A DNA stretch of 26,940 nt from a virus. Position 1 is the stretch's first letter. Every line of letters begins with the position of its first letter. A model generated the notes under the pieces. The model did no database searches, was not told the origin of the DNA, and worked only from the letters and a program-made list of their open reading frames with translations. The stretch is taken from the IMG/VR virus record IMGVR_UViG_3300021961_000522, positions 1 to 26,940 of that record. The stretch is one strand, 5' to 3'. Both the position numbers and the translations under genes were made by a program. Below are positions 1 to 6,784 of this stretch, piece after piece.

Positions 1-1
1 G

Positions 2-31
2 ATTGTTGCAATTGTAATTGTTGTTAATTAA
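2..31 (+). CDS. possible 3' end of an upstream gene (partial)
   Basis: The first bases read, in frame 2, as a short hydrophobic tail (IVAIVIVVN) ending at TAA 29-31. That would suit the C-terminal membrane segment of a gene lying upstream of the window. A second frame (ending at 27) is also open and gives a Cys-rich tail, so the frame is not certain. The AAGGAGAG ribosome site for the next gene begins immediately after the stop, as expected in this compact genome. Confidence 0.3.
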   Translation: MVAIVIVVN

Positions 32-43
32 GGAGAGAATAAA

Positions 44-445
44 ATGGCGAAACAAGTAGACGCAGAGCAGTTAGTAGATAATTTACAAAACGCAAAGTTC
101 GGACTATCAATTCAGAACATCGTTGCTATCGTAACGGTATTATCATCACTCATCGCAGGTTGGTATACTTTTACAGGTAGAATAGATTCATTAGAAGAAG
201 TAGTTCAGGGATTTGCAGAAACATCAGACATAGAATTAGTTGGACAAAAGTTAGACGCATTTGAAAAACAAATCGACTACCTTACAGAAAAGATTGATTC
301 ATATGAGGGTGTAGACTTATCAGATATCAAAGGTGATATCGCAGGTCTAAAAGGTGAAGTGAAATCATTTAATAGTGCTATCAAAACACTTGATAACAAG
401 ATTGAAGAATTCCACGGAGACCCATTAGCTAAATTTAAAAAATAA
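44..445 (+). CDS. membrane-anchored coiled-coil protein, function unknown
   Basis: The 133-residue product has a single hydrophobic segment at about residues 23-43 (QNIVAIVTVLSSLIAGWYTF). It is followed by a long acidic/lysine heptad-rich region (about 45-125) predicted to form a coiled coil, and a basic tail (LAKFKK). The start is well supported by AAGGAGAG seven to thirteen bases upstream. It opens the envelope block and lies 14 bases before the first CsgG-like gene. The design of one anchor plus a rod recalls spanin-like or spacer proteins, but no specific family is recognised. A minus-strand ORF opposite its 3' end is a shadow. Confidence 0.75.
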   Translation: MAKQVDAEQLVDNLQNAKFGLSIQNIVAIVTVLSSLIAGWYTFTGRIDSLEEVVQGFAETSDIELVGQKLDAFEKQIDYLTEKIDSYEGVDLSDIKGDIAGLKGEVKSFNSAIKTLDNKIEEFHGDPLAKFKK

Positions 446-459
446 ACAGGAGTAGAAAT

Positions 460-1161
460 ATGAAACATTTATTCAACATATTTGTGTTGATGTTTTTATT
501 AGTTTGTGCAACATCTAATATTGAAGCACAATCAGCAAAAACAAAAGTACAATCTAAAATAGCATCATACGAGGCAGAAAAAACCTTAGATGATATTAAA
601 TGGTATGACGGAGAACCAGAAGGAATACAATTAATTCAGATTTCTATTCCACAAAACATTATCAATCAATATCCAGAACTTAGAGATAAAAGAGTGGGGT
701 TTGGTATAACCAATCGAATTATCGAAGTCTTAGAAGAGGCAGGTCGTTTTTATTTCGTAGAAGAAAAAGACGAAGTAATAAATAAAATCGTACAAGAGTG
801 GGAAAGAAGTGTTGATGGATTATTGGAAGAAGAACTAAATGTCGGTAAGTTCGCAACAACCAAATGGTTTGCTTATGCAGAAGTTTATGACTTTGCAGTA
901 TCCAATCAAGAAGAAATCAAAAGAAGAAAAGCAAAAATAACCAACACAACTATGGTTGGTATCCAAGTTCGTTTAGTAAATGTAGAAACAGGTAGATACA
1001 TTACAGGTAGTGGATTAGGAACAAGTGCAAAAGAAGGTGAAGGTGTATTGAAAAATCTTGATATGTCTTTTGACCAATCAACCGTATCTTTCGCAACAAC
1101 AGGTGCAGTAATTACAGCAGTAGCAAATGTATTGAGAAGATTGGAAAAAAGAGGTTGGTAA
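460..1161 (+). CDS. secreted CsgG-like protein
   Basis: The 233-residue product begins with a signal peptide (about residues 1-24, cut after IEAQ). The C in LLVC is not in a good lipobox, so a soluble periplasmic product is likelier than a lipoprotein. The mature part resembles the CsgG family (curli secretion pore). It has a segment of the type RVGFGITNRIIEVLEEAGRF near residues 78-97, then a helix, then beta strands (VGIQVRLVNVETGRYI, about 165-181) and a C-terminal amphipathic helix (VANVLRRLEKRG). CsgG forms an outer-membrane nonameric export channel for curlin in bacteria. Related genes have, to my knowledge, been noted in some marine T4-like phages, with unknown role. No CsgA/CsgB substrate is present in the window. 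A strong AGGAG precedes the ATG, and the stop overlaps the next start (TAATG). Confidence 0.7.
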   Translation: MKHLFNIFVLMFLLVCATSNIEAQSAKTKVQSKIASYEAEKTLDDIKWYDGEPEGIQLIQISIPQNIINQYPELRDKRVGFGITNRIIEVLEEAGRFYFVEEKDEVINKIVQEWERSVDGLLEEELNVGKFATTKWFAYAEVYDFAVSNQEEIKRRKAKITNTTMVGIQVRLVNVETGRYITGSGLGTSAKEGEGVLKNLDMSFDQSTVSFATTGAVITAVANVLRRLEKRGW

Positions 1162-1286
1162 TGTCTGATTGTTGTTCAAGAGAAAGAAAGAAAAAAGATT
1201 ACTTAGAAATTCCAAAAGCAATACTATTCACATTAACATTTTTTGCAACCCTTTTGTTTATTGAAATACAATTATTTGGATTGTAA
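1161..1286 (+). CDS. small membrane protein (41 aa)
   Basis: This short ORF starts inside the stop of the CsgG-like gene (TAATG) and ends at TAA 1284-1286, sixteen bases before the beta-barrel gene. The product starts MSDCCSRERKKKDY, giving a Cys-pair and basic head. It ends in one hydrophobic helix (about residues 20-41, AILFTLTFFATLLFIEIQLFGL). The stop/start coupling and the membrane segment fit a real gene better than chance. No family is recognised; a regulator or partner of the neighbouring envelope proteins is conceivable. Confidence 0.6.
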   Translation: MSDCCSRERKKKDYLEIPKAILFTLTFFATLLFIEIQLFGL

Positions 1287-1302
1287 TTGGAAGTAGAAAT
1301 GA

Positions 1303-2289
1303 ATGAAATGGTTACTCACATTATTAATATTCAGTAGTCTTTACGGACAAGGTTTCGGTTATAATTATATAGACCCTTGTAATCAACAAGCGGTTAATTT
1401 AAATTATACAACCGAAACAACTGAGAATGGATTTTGGGTTACTTATTATAACCAACGAAGATTCTTTACTTGGTTAGAAGTAGCAGACGGAACTCTACAA
1501 AATTGGACACAACAAGTTTATAGAGATTTTGAAAAACTATTTCCTTGTGCGGTTAATGTAGCAGAAGAAGCATTAGCATCAGCAGTCGCTACAAACTTAT
1601 CGGACGAGTTGGAACGAGAAGACGAAGAAGATATCGGTGCGGGAGAACCAAGTTTTATCGGTGGAGATATCGTTAATACTTTTTACGATTGGGGTTCAGT
1701 AGCAACATTTAACTCGGTATACACAAGAGAAAATTTTGATTTAACACAAGAGTATAATTATACTTTAAACATTACTTTAGATTTAAAAAAGGTATTGGGA
1801 TTATACGGAAATACCAGAAAGGATAAGGATAAAAACCAGAATGCTTTTTGGAATGCAGGAGCATTATATTATAGAACATTTGAAGGTAGTGATTGGTTAA
1901 TCACAGGTAATTACGGAAAAGTAATTCGTAATGATATTAGACAAGTTGGATTGATAAGTTCATCAATAGGTAGAATATCACGAGAAAACTTTTTAAATCT
2001 AAACTTAATGTATGGATATAGATTTCCAATAAAATTTAGAGATAATACGATTAATTTACAAACATTTGTAAGTTATACATTATTTAGATATTTTGAGGGT
2101 TTAAAAACAGAAAACAAATATTTATTACTGGAAAGTCCTATATTGATTTATCCAGGTGCAAACATTGATATAAACTTTACCGAAACCTTTAAAATGAATT
2201 TTGGTTTCAATGTAGGATACAATACCTTAGTCAATGATTTAGGTGAAAGAAACATAAGTTATTCCATTGTATTTGGAACAAACTTTTAA
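1303..2289 (+). CDS. putative outer-membrane beta-barrel protein
   Basis: The 328-residue product has a signal peptide (MKWLLTLLIFSSLYGQ, cut after GQ). A mixed region with two conserved-looking Cys (DPCNQQ, LFPCAV) follows, about residues 20-105. Then comes an acidic linker (ELEREDEEDIG) and a C-terminal half of alternating aromatic/polar strands (for example YNYTLNITLDL, NLNLMYGYRFP, TFKMNFGFNVGYN). It ends in SIVFGTNF, and a terminal phenylalanine is the usual outer-membrane barrel sorting signal. It sits between two CsgG-like genes, which suggests a shared role at the outer membrane. The exact function is not recognised. An alternative ATG at 1299 is out of frame. Confidence 0.65.
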   Translation: MKWLLTLLIFSSLYGQGFGYNYIDPCNQQAVNLNYTTETTENGFWVTYYNQRRFFTWLEVADGTLQNWTQQVYRDFEKLFPCAVNVAEEALASAVATNLSDELEREDEEDIGAGEPSFIGGDIVNTFYDWGSVATFNSVYTRENFDLTQEYNYTLNITLDLKKVLGLYGNTRKDKDKNQNAFWNAGALYYRTFEGSDWLITGNYGKVIRNDIRQVGLISSSIGRISRENFLNLNLMYGYRFPIKFRDNTINLQTFVSYTLFRYFEGLKTENKYLLLESPILIYPGANIDINFTETFKMNFGFNVGYNTLVNDLGERNISYSIVFGTNF

Positions 2290-2298
2290 GGAGTAAAA

Positions 2299-2598
2299 AT
2301 GAAACAACTATTGATATTATTATTTATGGTTCCTTTAATGGCACAATCCATAAACGATACTGATGAAGCTAAACAAGAACATAGACAATCAGTTATAGAA
2401 CAAGAACAAATGCGTCAAGAAAAGTTTAACAAACAAAAACAATTACGCAGAGAACAACAAGTTAATGAGATGATGTTGAGAATGAAGAAACAAGATAAGA
2501 AAAGAAAACACATCATCAAGAAAAAAATTAGAAAACAAAGAATTAGAACATTTATTCTCGGATTGGGAATAGGATATGCAATAGGAGACAACAAATGA
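2299..2598 (+). CDS. secreted basic protein with glycine-rich hydrophobic tail
   Basis: The 99-residue product has a signal peptide (MKQLLILLFMVPLMAQ). The middle is highly charged and Gln/Lys/Arg-rich (about residues 18-80), low in complexity and helical. The C-terminal hydrophobic stretch (TFILGLGIGYAIGD) has a glycine-zipper pattern often seen in membrane-inserting peptides. AAGGAG lies at the expected distance from the ATG, and the TGA overlaps the next ATG (ATGA). This combination (export, polycationic helix, Gly zipper) would suit a membrane-active or pore-associated factor, but that is inference only. Confidence 0.7.
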   Translation: MKQLLILLFMVPLMAQSINDTDEAKQEHRQSVIEQEQMRQEKFNKQKQLRREQQVNEMMLRMKKQDKKRKHIIKKKIRKQRIRTFILGLGIGYAIGDNK

Positions 2599-3110
2599 AG
2601 AAACTATGGTCAATCGCAATATTACTTAGTGTAGTGTTTGCACAATTACCACAACCAACAATGGTTGGACAAGATGATTTAAAAGTTCCAACTTTGTCAA
2701 TTAACAATTTCGTTAATCAAGCAGAGATTGAAGGACTTGAAGACTCAAGAGTTTTCTTAGGTATAACGAATATATTGACAGAAAACGTTATGGACTCAAG
2801 ATATGACTTGGTAGAACAAGACTCAGATTTTGAAATGACAGCAAGAGTTGTTTATCTTGGAAAACCAAGAACCAGTACAACAATACTTGGATTATTTAGA
2901 AGAGAAACAACTACAACAGAAGTTCGTGTAGTGGTGGAAATCAAGAATAAGAAAACAGGTAAAGTAGTAAGTGGTAATGGAACAGGAACTATCGATAGAG
3001 AAATTAGTTCCACAGGTTTTCAGATAAATGAAGAACTACCTTTCGATAGAAGTGAACTCGGTGGAGCACTTAAAGAGGCGATAGGTAATGCGATTCAAGA
3101 AATATTATAA
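2595..3110 (+). CDS. second secreted CsgG-like protein
   Basis: The 171-residue product has a clear signal peptide (MKKLWSIAILLSVVFAQ). The mature part repeats the CsgG-type layout in a shorter form: a short N-terminal region, then SRVFLGITNILTENVMDSRYDLVEQ (about residues 51-75), strands (VRVVVEIKNKKTGKVVSGNG) and a C-terminal helix (GGALKEAIGNAIQEIL). It therefore appears to be a diverged paralogue of the 460-1161 product. It overlaps the upstream gene by four bases and the downstream gene by 23, so the set is probably co-translated. No lipobox Cys is present, unlike bacterial CsgG. Two pore-type paralogues with a beta-barrel gene between them is unusual. Confidence 0.6.
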   Translation: MKKLWSIAILLSVVFAQLPQPTMVGQDDLKVPTLSINNFVNQAEIEGLEDSRVFLGITNILTENVMDSRYDLVEQDSDFEMTARVVYLGKPRTSTTILGLFRRETTTTEVRVVVEIKNKKTGKVVSGNGTGTIDREISSTGFQINEELPFDRSELGGALKEAIGNAIQEIL

Positions 3111-3810
3111 AGATATACTTTCATTAGTAGGAGCAGTCTTGTTGTTAGGAACTACAATCTTTATCAACAAGTATGATGTCAAACAATTATATCGTGAGTT
3201 CGCTACATTATCTTTAAAAGTAAATGCTCAAGAAAAAGAAATCAAGAGTTTAGAAGATAAAGTCAGTACATTAATTGTTCAGAATCAAAGGTTGTTAAAA
3301 GATTTAGAACAACATAACGAAACTCGTGGTAGTGAAAATACTTTACTATTGGAAAGATTATACGACTTAGAACAAAAAGTAGAAATACTTTCGTCTAAAC
3401 CATTAGTATCAATGACCAAAGGTAAAGTCTTTAATGATAGATTTGAGTTTGAAGATAAACAAGTCAATCGTATTGGACAATATGAAACCAAAGGTCAAGT
3501 ATTGGTTGCGTGGAGAGATGATTATCTCACTACTAAAAAGGTAAATGTCAATACCATAGGTGAAATTAATTTATCACCAAAGATAGAAAAGCTTGACAAA
3601 GACAAATTTGTTTCGTATATTGATGAGAGTTATTTAGGTGGAATCACTATACGAGGACGAGGAGATGTCCAAAAAATAGAACCACCAAGAAACCAATTTA
3701 GTGTTGGGCCTTTTATAGGTGTGGCATACAACAACACCACCGGTATGACCGAACCAGTAATTGGTATTGGTGTTACATATAATTTATTTAAAATATGGGA
3801 TTGGAGATAA
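3088..3810 (+). CDS. membrane-anchored coiled-coil protein with beta-rich tail
   Basis: The 240-residue product has a short basic head, one membrane helix (about residues 9-27, ILSLVGAVLLLGTTIFI), and a long coiled coil (about 32-105). A linker follows, then a C-terminal part with strand-like repeats ending PVIGIGVTYNLFKIWDWR. The N-in, rod-out layout with a terminal domain that could contact the outer membrane resembles unimolecular or inner-membrane spanins in general form, but no motif proves this. The start ATG lies inside the previous gene, and an ATG/TAA overlap (TAATG) links it to the next small ORF. Confidence 0.65.
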   Translation: MRFKKYYKDILSLVGAVLLLGTTIFINKYDVKQLYREFATLSLKVNAQEKEIKSLEDKVSTLIVQNQRLLKDLEQHNETRGSENTLLLERLYDLEQKVEILSSKPLVSMTKGKVFNDRFEFEDKQVNRIGQYETKGQVLVAWRDDYLTTKKVNVNTIGEINLSPKIEKLDKDKFVSYIDESYLGGITIRGRGDVQKIEPPRNQFSVGPFIGVAYNNTTGMTEPVIGIGVTYNLFKIWDWR

Positions 3811-3896
3811 TGGAATATATAATAGCAATAATTTGTGTAGTAATGGTAGTGTCTTATGTTCAGATTACTATGTGGAAAGATGAAGGTAAACTATGA
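3810..3896 (+). CDS. tiny single-pass membrane peptide (28 aa)
   Basis: The ORF starts in the stop of the preceding gene (TAATG) and stops in the start of the Nudix gene (ATGA), so it exactly fills the gap. The product is nearly all one hydrophobic helix (YIIAIICVVMVVSYVQI) with a short charged tail (MWKDEGKL). Double overlap and membrane character support it as a real phage micro-gene. The function is unknown; such peptides sometimes help lysis or membrane proteins. Confidence 0.55.
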   Translation: MEYIIAIICVVMVVSYVQITMWKDEGKL

Positions 3897-4288
3897 TTAA
3901 ATTAGAAACATTATTAGAAAAACATCCAGATGATATAGATTCAACTTCTGGTGTAATTATAGAATCTAATAACAAAATATTAATTATGACCAAAACAGAA
4001 GGTGGATACACAATACCAAAGGGTCATATAAGAGTCGGTGAAACACCAAGAAAAGCAATGCACCGAGAACTCAAAGAAGAAACTCAAATCACATTACCAA
4101 CAGAACCAAAATTCTTATACAAAGTAGAAAGACCTATTGAAAAGGGTGGTAATTTTATGTATGTATTTCATTACAAAAGTGATAAAGAACTACAACCAAC
4201 TCTTGACCACGAACACACAGACTATTCATACATACCGATTTCCGAAGTTCCAGATATTTATTATTTAGATAGGTTTATCAATAATTAG
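3893..4288 (+). CDS. Nudix hydrolase
   Basis: The 131-residue product contains a clear Nudix box: Gly44, five residues, Glu50, seven residues, Arg58-Glu59-Leu60, one residue, Glu62-Glu63, then Thr64 in place of the usual Gly and Ile66. The glutamates bind the metal that drives hydrolysis of a nucleoside diphosphate linked to another moiety X. The short fold (TSGVIIESNN lead-in strand; GGYTIPKGH before the box) suits a small housecleaning or Ap4A/(d)NTP-type hydrolase. The substrate cannot be told. The start overlaps the upstream peptide by ATGA. Confidence 0.9.
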   Translation: MIKLETLLEKHPDDIDSTSGVIIESNNKILIMTKTEGGYTIPKGHIRVGETPRKAMHRELKEETQITLPTEPKFLYKVERPIEKGGNFMYVFHYKSDKELQPTLDHEHTDYSYIPISEVPDIYYLDRFINN

Positions 4289-4295
4289 GAAAACA

Positions 4296-5063
4296 ATGAT
4301 TTATAAAGGATTCAGTTTAGGAGAAAAGATTGATACGGTTTTTAAATTCGGTAGAAATCGTGAAATCCAAACCACAACAGACCCAGAAGATATTTGGTCA
4401 GTTGGTGGTGTTTATCCTTTTTTAACATCAAGTATTAATATTTATGTAGCATCAACAAGTGGTTCAGATACTGCTGCAGGTAATGGTGCTAAACAAATAA
4501 AAGTTGAAGGTTTAGATGAGAATTACTTTGTACAAGAAGAAACATTTGTTCTAAATGGACAAACACCAATAACTGGTAGTAAAACATTTTCAAGAGTTCA
4601 TAGAGCATCCATTACTCACGCTGGTTCAAATGAAGTAAATGACGGAGATATCAATATTGGTTATGGAACTTGGTCAAGTGGAGTTCCGAACAATTATATA
4701 GCACAAATACCTGCTAATGAAGGTCAAACTCAAATGGCAGTCTATACCGTTCCAAAAAACAAAAGAGCATATTTGTTAAAATGGTCATCAAGTATATTGA
4801 CTGGTGCTTCAGGTAAAGCAGCAAATGTACAATTAATATATCGTGAAAACAACGGAACAAATCAAACCGTTAGAAAAGTAAAAGACCAAGTAGGTTTAGG
4901 AACAAACTCAATGAACACCTTTCAAAGAAGGTATGAATTTCCAGATTTTATACCACCAAAAACAGATGTGTTTTTACGAGTAGAACAAGTAACTGCCACT
5001 TCCGATATCACGGGTGAGTTTTCATTGGTATTGGTAGATTCAACAAACACCTATAATTACTAA
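4296..5063 (+). CDS. probable virion structural protein
   Basis: The 255-residue product is rich in Ser, Thr, Asn and Gly with a beta-strand pattern throughout (for example INIYVASTSGSDTAAG, TQMAVYTVPKNKRAYLLKW, DVFLRVEQVTATSDITGEFSLVLVD). It has no signal peptide or membrane helix. Composition and style match capsid-decorating or tail-surface proteins of marine T4-like phages, but no specific family was identified. An AGGA site precedes the ATG, and its stop overlaps the next gene (TAATG). It stands apart from the main late operon at 18799 onward, which is a little unexpected for a virion gene. Confidence 0.55.
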   Translation: MIYKGFSLGEKIDTVFKFGRNREIQTTTDPEDIWSVGGVYPFLTSSINIYVASTSGSDTAAGNGAKQIKVEGLDENYFVQEETFVLNGQTPITGSKTFSRVHRASITHAGSNEVNDGDINIGYGTWSSGVPNNYIAQIPANEGQTQMAVYTVPKNKRAYLLKWSSSILTGASGKAANVQLIYRENNGTNQTVRKVKDQVGLGTNSMNTFQRRYEFPDFIPPKTDVFLRVEQVTATSDITGEFSLVLVDSTNTYNY

Positions 5064-5473
5064 TGAAAAAACTATTAACAGAACTACATTTACTAATGGA
5101 AAGAACAGACTTACTATATGTAGCGAATGAATTAGTAAAGAATTATAATTTAAAATCTAAAGTAAAGTTTGGTAATTATTCTAAACAAAAAGGTCATAAA
5201 GATAAAGGTGGTTATAATTGGGACACCGATACGATTAAATTAAACAAATATTATGATAATGTAGATGACTTTATCATTACGGTTCTACACGAAATACACC
5301 ACGCAATCCAAGTCGATAAGTATGGAAGAAAGAAGTTCTTAAAGAAATATGCTCAAGCAGGTAATATGGCTGAGTTAGATGGTAAGGATAGATATCTTGC
5401 AAATAAGTGGGAAAAGAAAGCTGAGAACTGGGCCCAACAAGAGTATCGTAAAAAGTGGAAAGGTAATTTCTGA
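5063..5473 (+). CDS. HExxH zinc metallopeptidase-like protein
   Basis: The 136-residue product carries the zinc-peptidase signature HEIHH at residues 76-80 (His76 and His80 as ligands, Glu77 catalytic). A later Glu-rich helix (KKAENWAQQEY, about 118-128) could give the third ligand. The N-terminal half holds a strand with GGYNWDTDTIKLN, a pattern seen in SprT-like and related minimal metallopeptidases. There is no signal peptide, so it acts in the cytoplasm. The target is unknown; host-protein cleavage or repair-linked proteolysis are possible. It is translationally coupled to the gene upstream by TAATG. Confidence 0.7.
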   Translation: MKKLLTELHLLMERTDLLYVANELVKNYNLKSKVKFGNYSKQKGHKDKGGYNWDTDTIKLNKYYDNVDDFIITVLHEIHHAIQVDKYGRKKFLKKYAQAGNMAELDGKDRYLANKWEKKAENWAQQEYRKKWKGNF

Positions 5474-5531
5474 TTACCTATATTGTATATTGAATTTTGC
5501 CCTTTGGGTAGCTAGTAGTTAATAATATATA

Positions 5532-5560
5532 TTGACTAATCACAAAAAAATCACATTTAT
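5532..5560 (+). promoter_or_regulatory. possible sigma70-type promoter
   Basis: In the 144-base gap before the nuclease gene there is TTGACT (5532-5537), a 17-base spacer containing CAAAAAAAT, and ATTTAT (5555-5560). The -35 box is good and the -10 box is poor. The same TTGACT plus CAAAAAAAT arrangement with 17-base spacing recurs at 11718-11746, which raises its credibility. A second weak -10-like TATACT lies at 5603-5608. Confidence 0.35.
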
Positions 5561-5617
5561 TTTTCTCAAAATAAAAAAAAATACATTTTAGAAGTTTTAT
5601 CTTATACTTATTAATGT

Positions 5618-5968
5618 ATGAAAACTCGTTCAGCCAAGAATAAAGGTAAAAGGTTACAAAACGACGTTCGTGATTTAATCTTAGAAACATTCAAAGAATT
5701 AGAACCAGATGATGTTCGCTCAACAACAATGGGTGATTCTGGTGAAGATGTTCTATTATCACCAGCAGCTCGTAAATTATTTCCATTTTCGGTGGAATGT
5801 AAAAACCAAGAAAAACTTAATATATGGAGTTCCCTTCAACAAGCAGAAGATAATGCCGGTGAACACATACCTTTGGTAGTGTTTAAGAGAAATCGTAGTA
5901 AAACCTATGTGGCATTTGAGCTGGACAAATTAATGGAGATACTCAATGAAAAAGATAGTAAGTTATAA
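5618..5968 (+). CDS. PD-(D/E)XK-type nuclease (resolvase-like)
   Basis: The 116-residue product has a basic N-terminal helix (RSAKNKGKRLQNDVRDLIL). The catalytic pattern Gly-Glu-Asp44 in SGEDVLLSP is followed by Glu60-Cys-Lys62 in FSVECKNQ, which fits the D...ExK core of small phage endonucleases and Holliday-junction resolvase-like proteins. A later segment, QQAEDNAGEHIPLVVFKRN, matches the helix and strand that follow the core in this superfamily. It would cleave phage DNA intermediates or assist recombination. There is no clear ribosome site, and an ATG at 5614 is out of frame. Its end overlaps the next small ORF. Confidence 0.7.
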   Translation: MKTRSAKNKGKRLQNDVRDLILETFKELEPDDVRSTTMGDSGEDVLLSPAARKLFPFSVECKNQEKLNIWSSLQQAEDNAGEHIPLVVFKRNRSKTYVAFELDKLMEILNEKDSKL

Positions 5969-6074
5969 ATGTAATGCGGGTGAATACATAACAGATAGTT
6001 ATTTGAAGTTAGGTTGGATGATATTTAGTCATAGATGTTGGCATTTATACAACCACGGCAAATGGATAGATTAA
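5946..6074 (+). CDS. small hypothetical protein (42 aa)
   Basis: The ORF starts at ATG 5946 inside the nuclease gene and ends at TAA 6072-6074, which overlaps the next ATG by one base. The product (starting MKKIVSYKCNAGEY) is Trp/Tyr/His-rich toward the end (SHRCWHLYNHGKWID), with two Cys and several His that could bind metal. The exact chaining of starts and stops favours a real gene. Function unknown. Confidence 0.5.
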   Translation: MKKIVSYKCNAGEYITDSYLKLGWMIFSHRCWHLYNHGKWID

Positions 6075-6229
6075 TGACAAAGAAAAATAAATCAATATAT
6101 GATTCTGGAACCATAAAAGGTAGTGCACCAAGAACATCAAACAAAAAAAAGTATGATGATAATTGGGAAAAAATATTTGGAAACAAAAAGGACAAAAAGA
6201 AAAATGAAAAAAAAGACAGCAATAGTTAG
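6074..6229 (+). CDS. small basic hypothetical protein (51 aa)
   Basis: The preferred start is ATG 6074, which overlaps the preceding stop (TAATG); an upstream in-frame start at 6035 lies inside the previous ORF. The product starts MTKKNKSIYDSGTIKG, is Lys-rich, has a DNWEKIFG core and a charged tail (DKKKNEKKDSNS), and is probably disordered. Its 3' end overlaps the following nucleotidyltransferase gene by 26 bases. Function unknown. Confidence 0.5.
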   Translation: MTKKNKSIYDSGTIKGSAPRTSNKKKYDDNWEKIFGNKKDKKKNEKKDSNS

Positions 6230-6653
6230 TGGATACTTTGACCCACTACATATAGGACACTTAGAATACTTTAAAATGGCTAAGGACTTAGCAGACGAAT
6301 TAATCGTTATCGTTAATAATCGTGAACAATGTATGAAGAAAAAAGGTGATGAGTTTATGATTGAAAAAGATAGATTAGAAATCGTATTTCATTTAGATAT
6401 GGTTGATGAAGCAATCTTAGCAGTTGATAAAGATAAGACCGTGTGTAAATCATTAGAAATGGTAGCACAATTTAAACCACACAATGACTTAGTATTTTGT
6501 AATGGTGGTGATAAAGATGCTAGTAATTCACCAGAGGTTAAAGTATGTAGTGAATTAGGAATTGAATTCCAACAAGGATTGGGTAAGAAAATTCGCTCAT
6601 CATCAGAGTTTACTGGATTAATTGAATACGATACACCAGCAAAAGATAGATAG
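6204..6653 (+). CDS. HIGH-motif nucleotidyltransferase (cytidylyltransferase-like)
   Basis: With the start at ATG 6204 the product is 149 residues and begins MKKKTAIVSGYFDPLHIGH. The GxFDPxHxGH motif (His16, His19) is the nucleotide-binding signature of the cytidylyltransferase/TagD/RfaE superfamily, and RSSSEF near the C-terminus corresponds to the conserved second nucleotide-binding motif. Such enzymes transfer CMP or AMP to a phosphorylated substrate (glycerol-3-phosphate, heptose phosphate, pantetheine phosphate or NMN). The substrate here is not resolved. The longer reading from 6123 adds a Lys-rich, unfamily-like extension, so the later start is preferred. It may supply activated sugars or cofactors to the modification cassette downstream. 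Confidence 0.85.
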   Translation: MKKKTAIVSGYFDPLHIGHLEYFKMAKDLADELIVIVNNREQCMKKKGDEFMIEKDRLEIVFHLDMVDEAILAVDKDKTVCKSLEMVAQFKPHNDLVFCNGGDKDASNSPEVKVCSELGIEFQQGLGKKIRSSSEFTGLIEYDTPAKDR

Positions 6654-6661
6654 TAATTTAG

Positions 6662-6784
6662 ATGATTAAAAAAATAAAATACATTTTGAAGAATTTCAAC
6701 ACTATATATTTTATGTGGTTATATAAAAGACATTTAAAAATGAGAATTGAAAAAAATAACTTTGGGAGAAATGAAGAATGGTAA
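6662..6784 (+). CDS. possible small basic protein (40 aa)
   Basis: An open frame from ATG 6662 to TAA 6782-6784 fills the gap between the nucleotidyltransferase and uvsE and overlaps the uvsE start by seven bases. The product is basic and aromatic (MIKKIKYILKNFNTIYFMWL...). There is no convincing ribosome site. The stretch also holds an AAATACATTTT string shared with the region upstream of 5618, so it may instead be an untranslated promoter region. Confidence 0.35.
   Translation: MIKKIKYILKNFNTIYFMWLYKRHLKMRIEKNNFGRNEEW

Noticed and set aside
5478-5690. Minus-strand ORF in the gap before the nuclease gene
   Set aside because: Composition is biased (Phe/Tyr/Lys), it runs into the nuclease gene, and no promoter or ribosome site was seen; the gap is better explained as a promoter region.
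6123-6203. N-terminal extension of the nucleotidyltransferase
   Set aside because: The 27 extra residues are Lys-rich and overlap the small upstream gene; the family normally begins a few residues before GxFDPxHxGH, as from ATG 6204.
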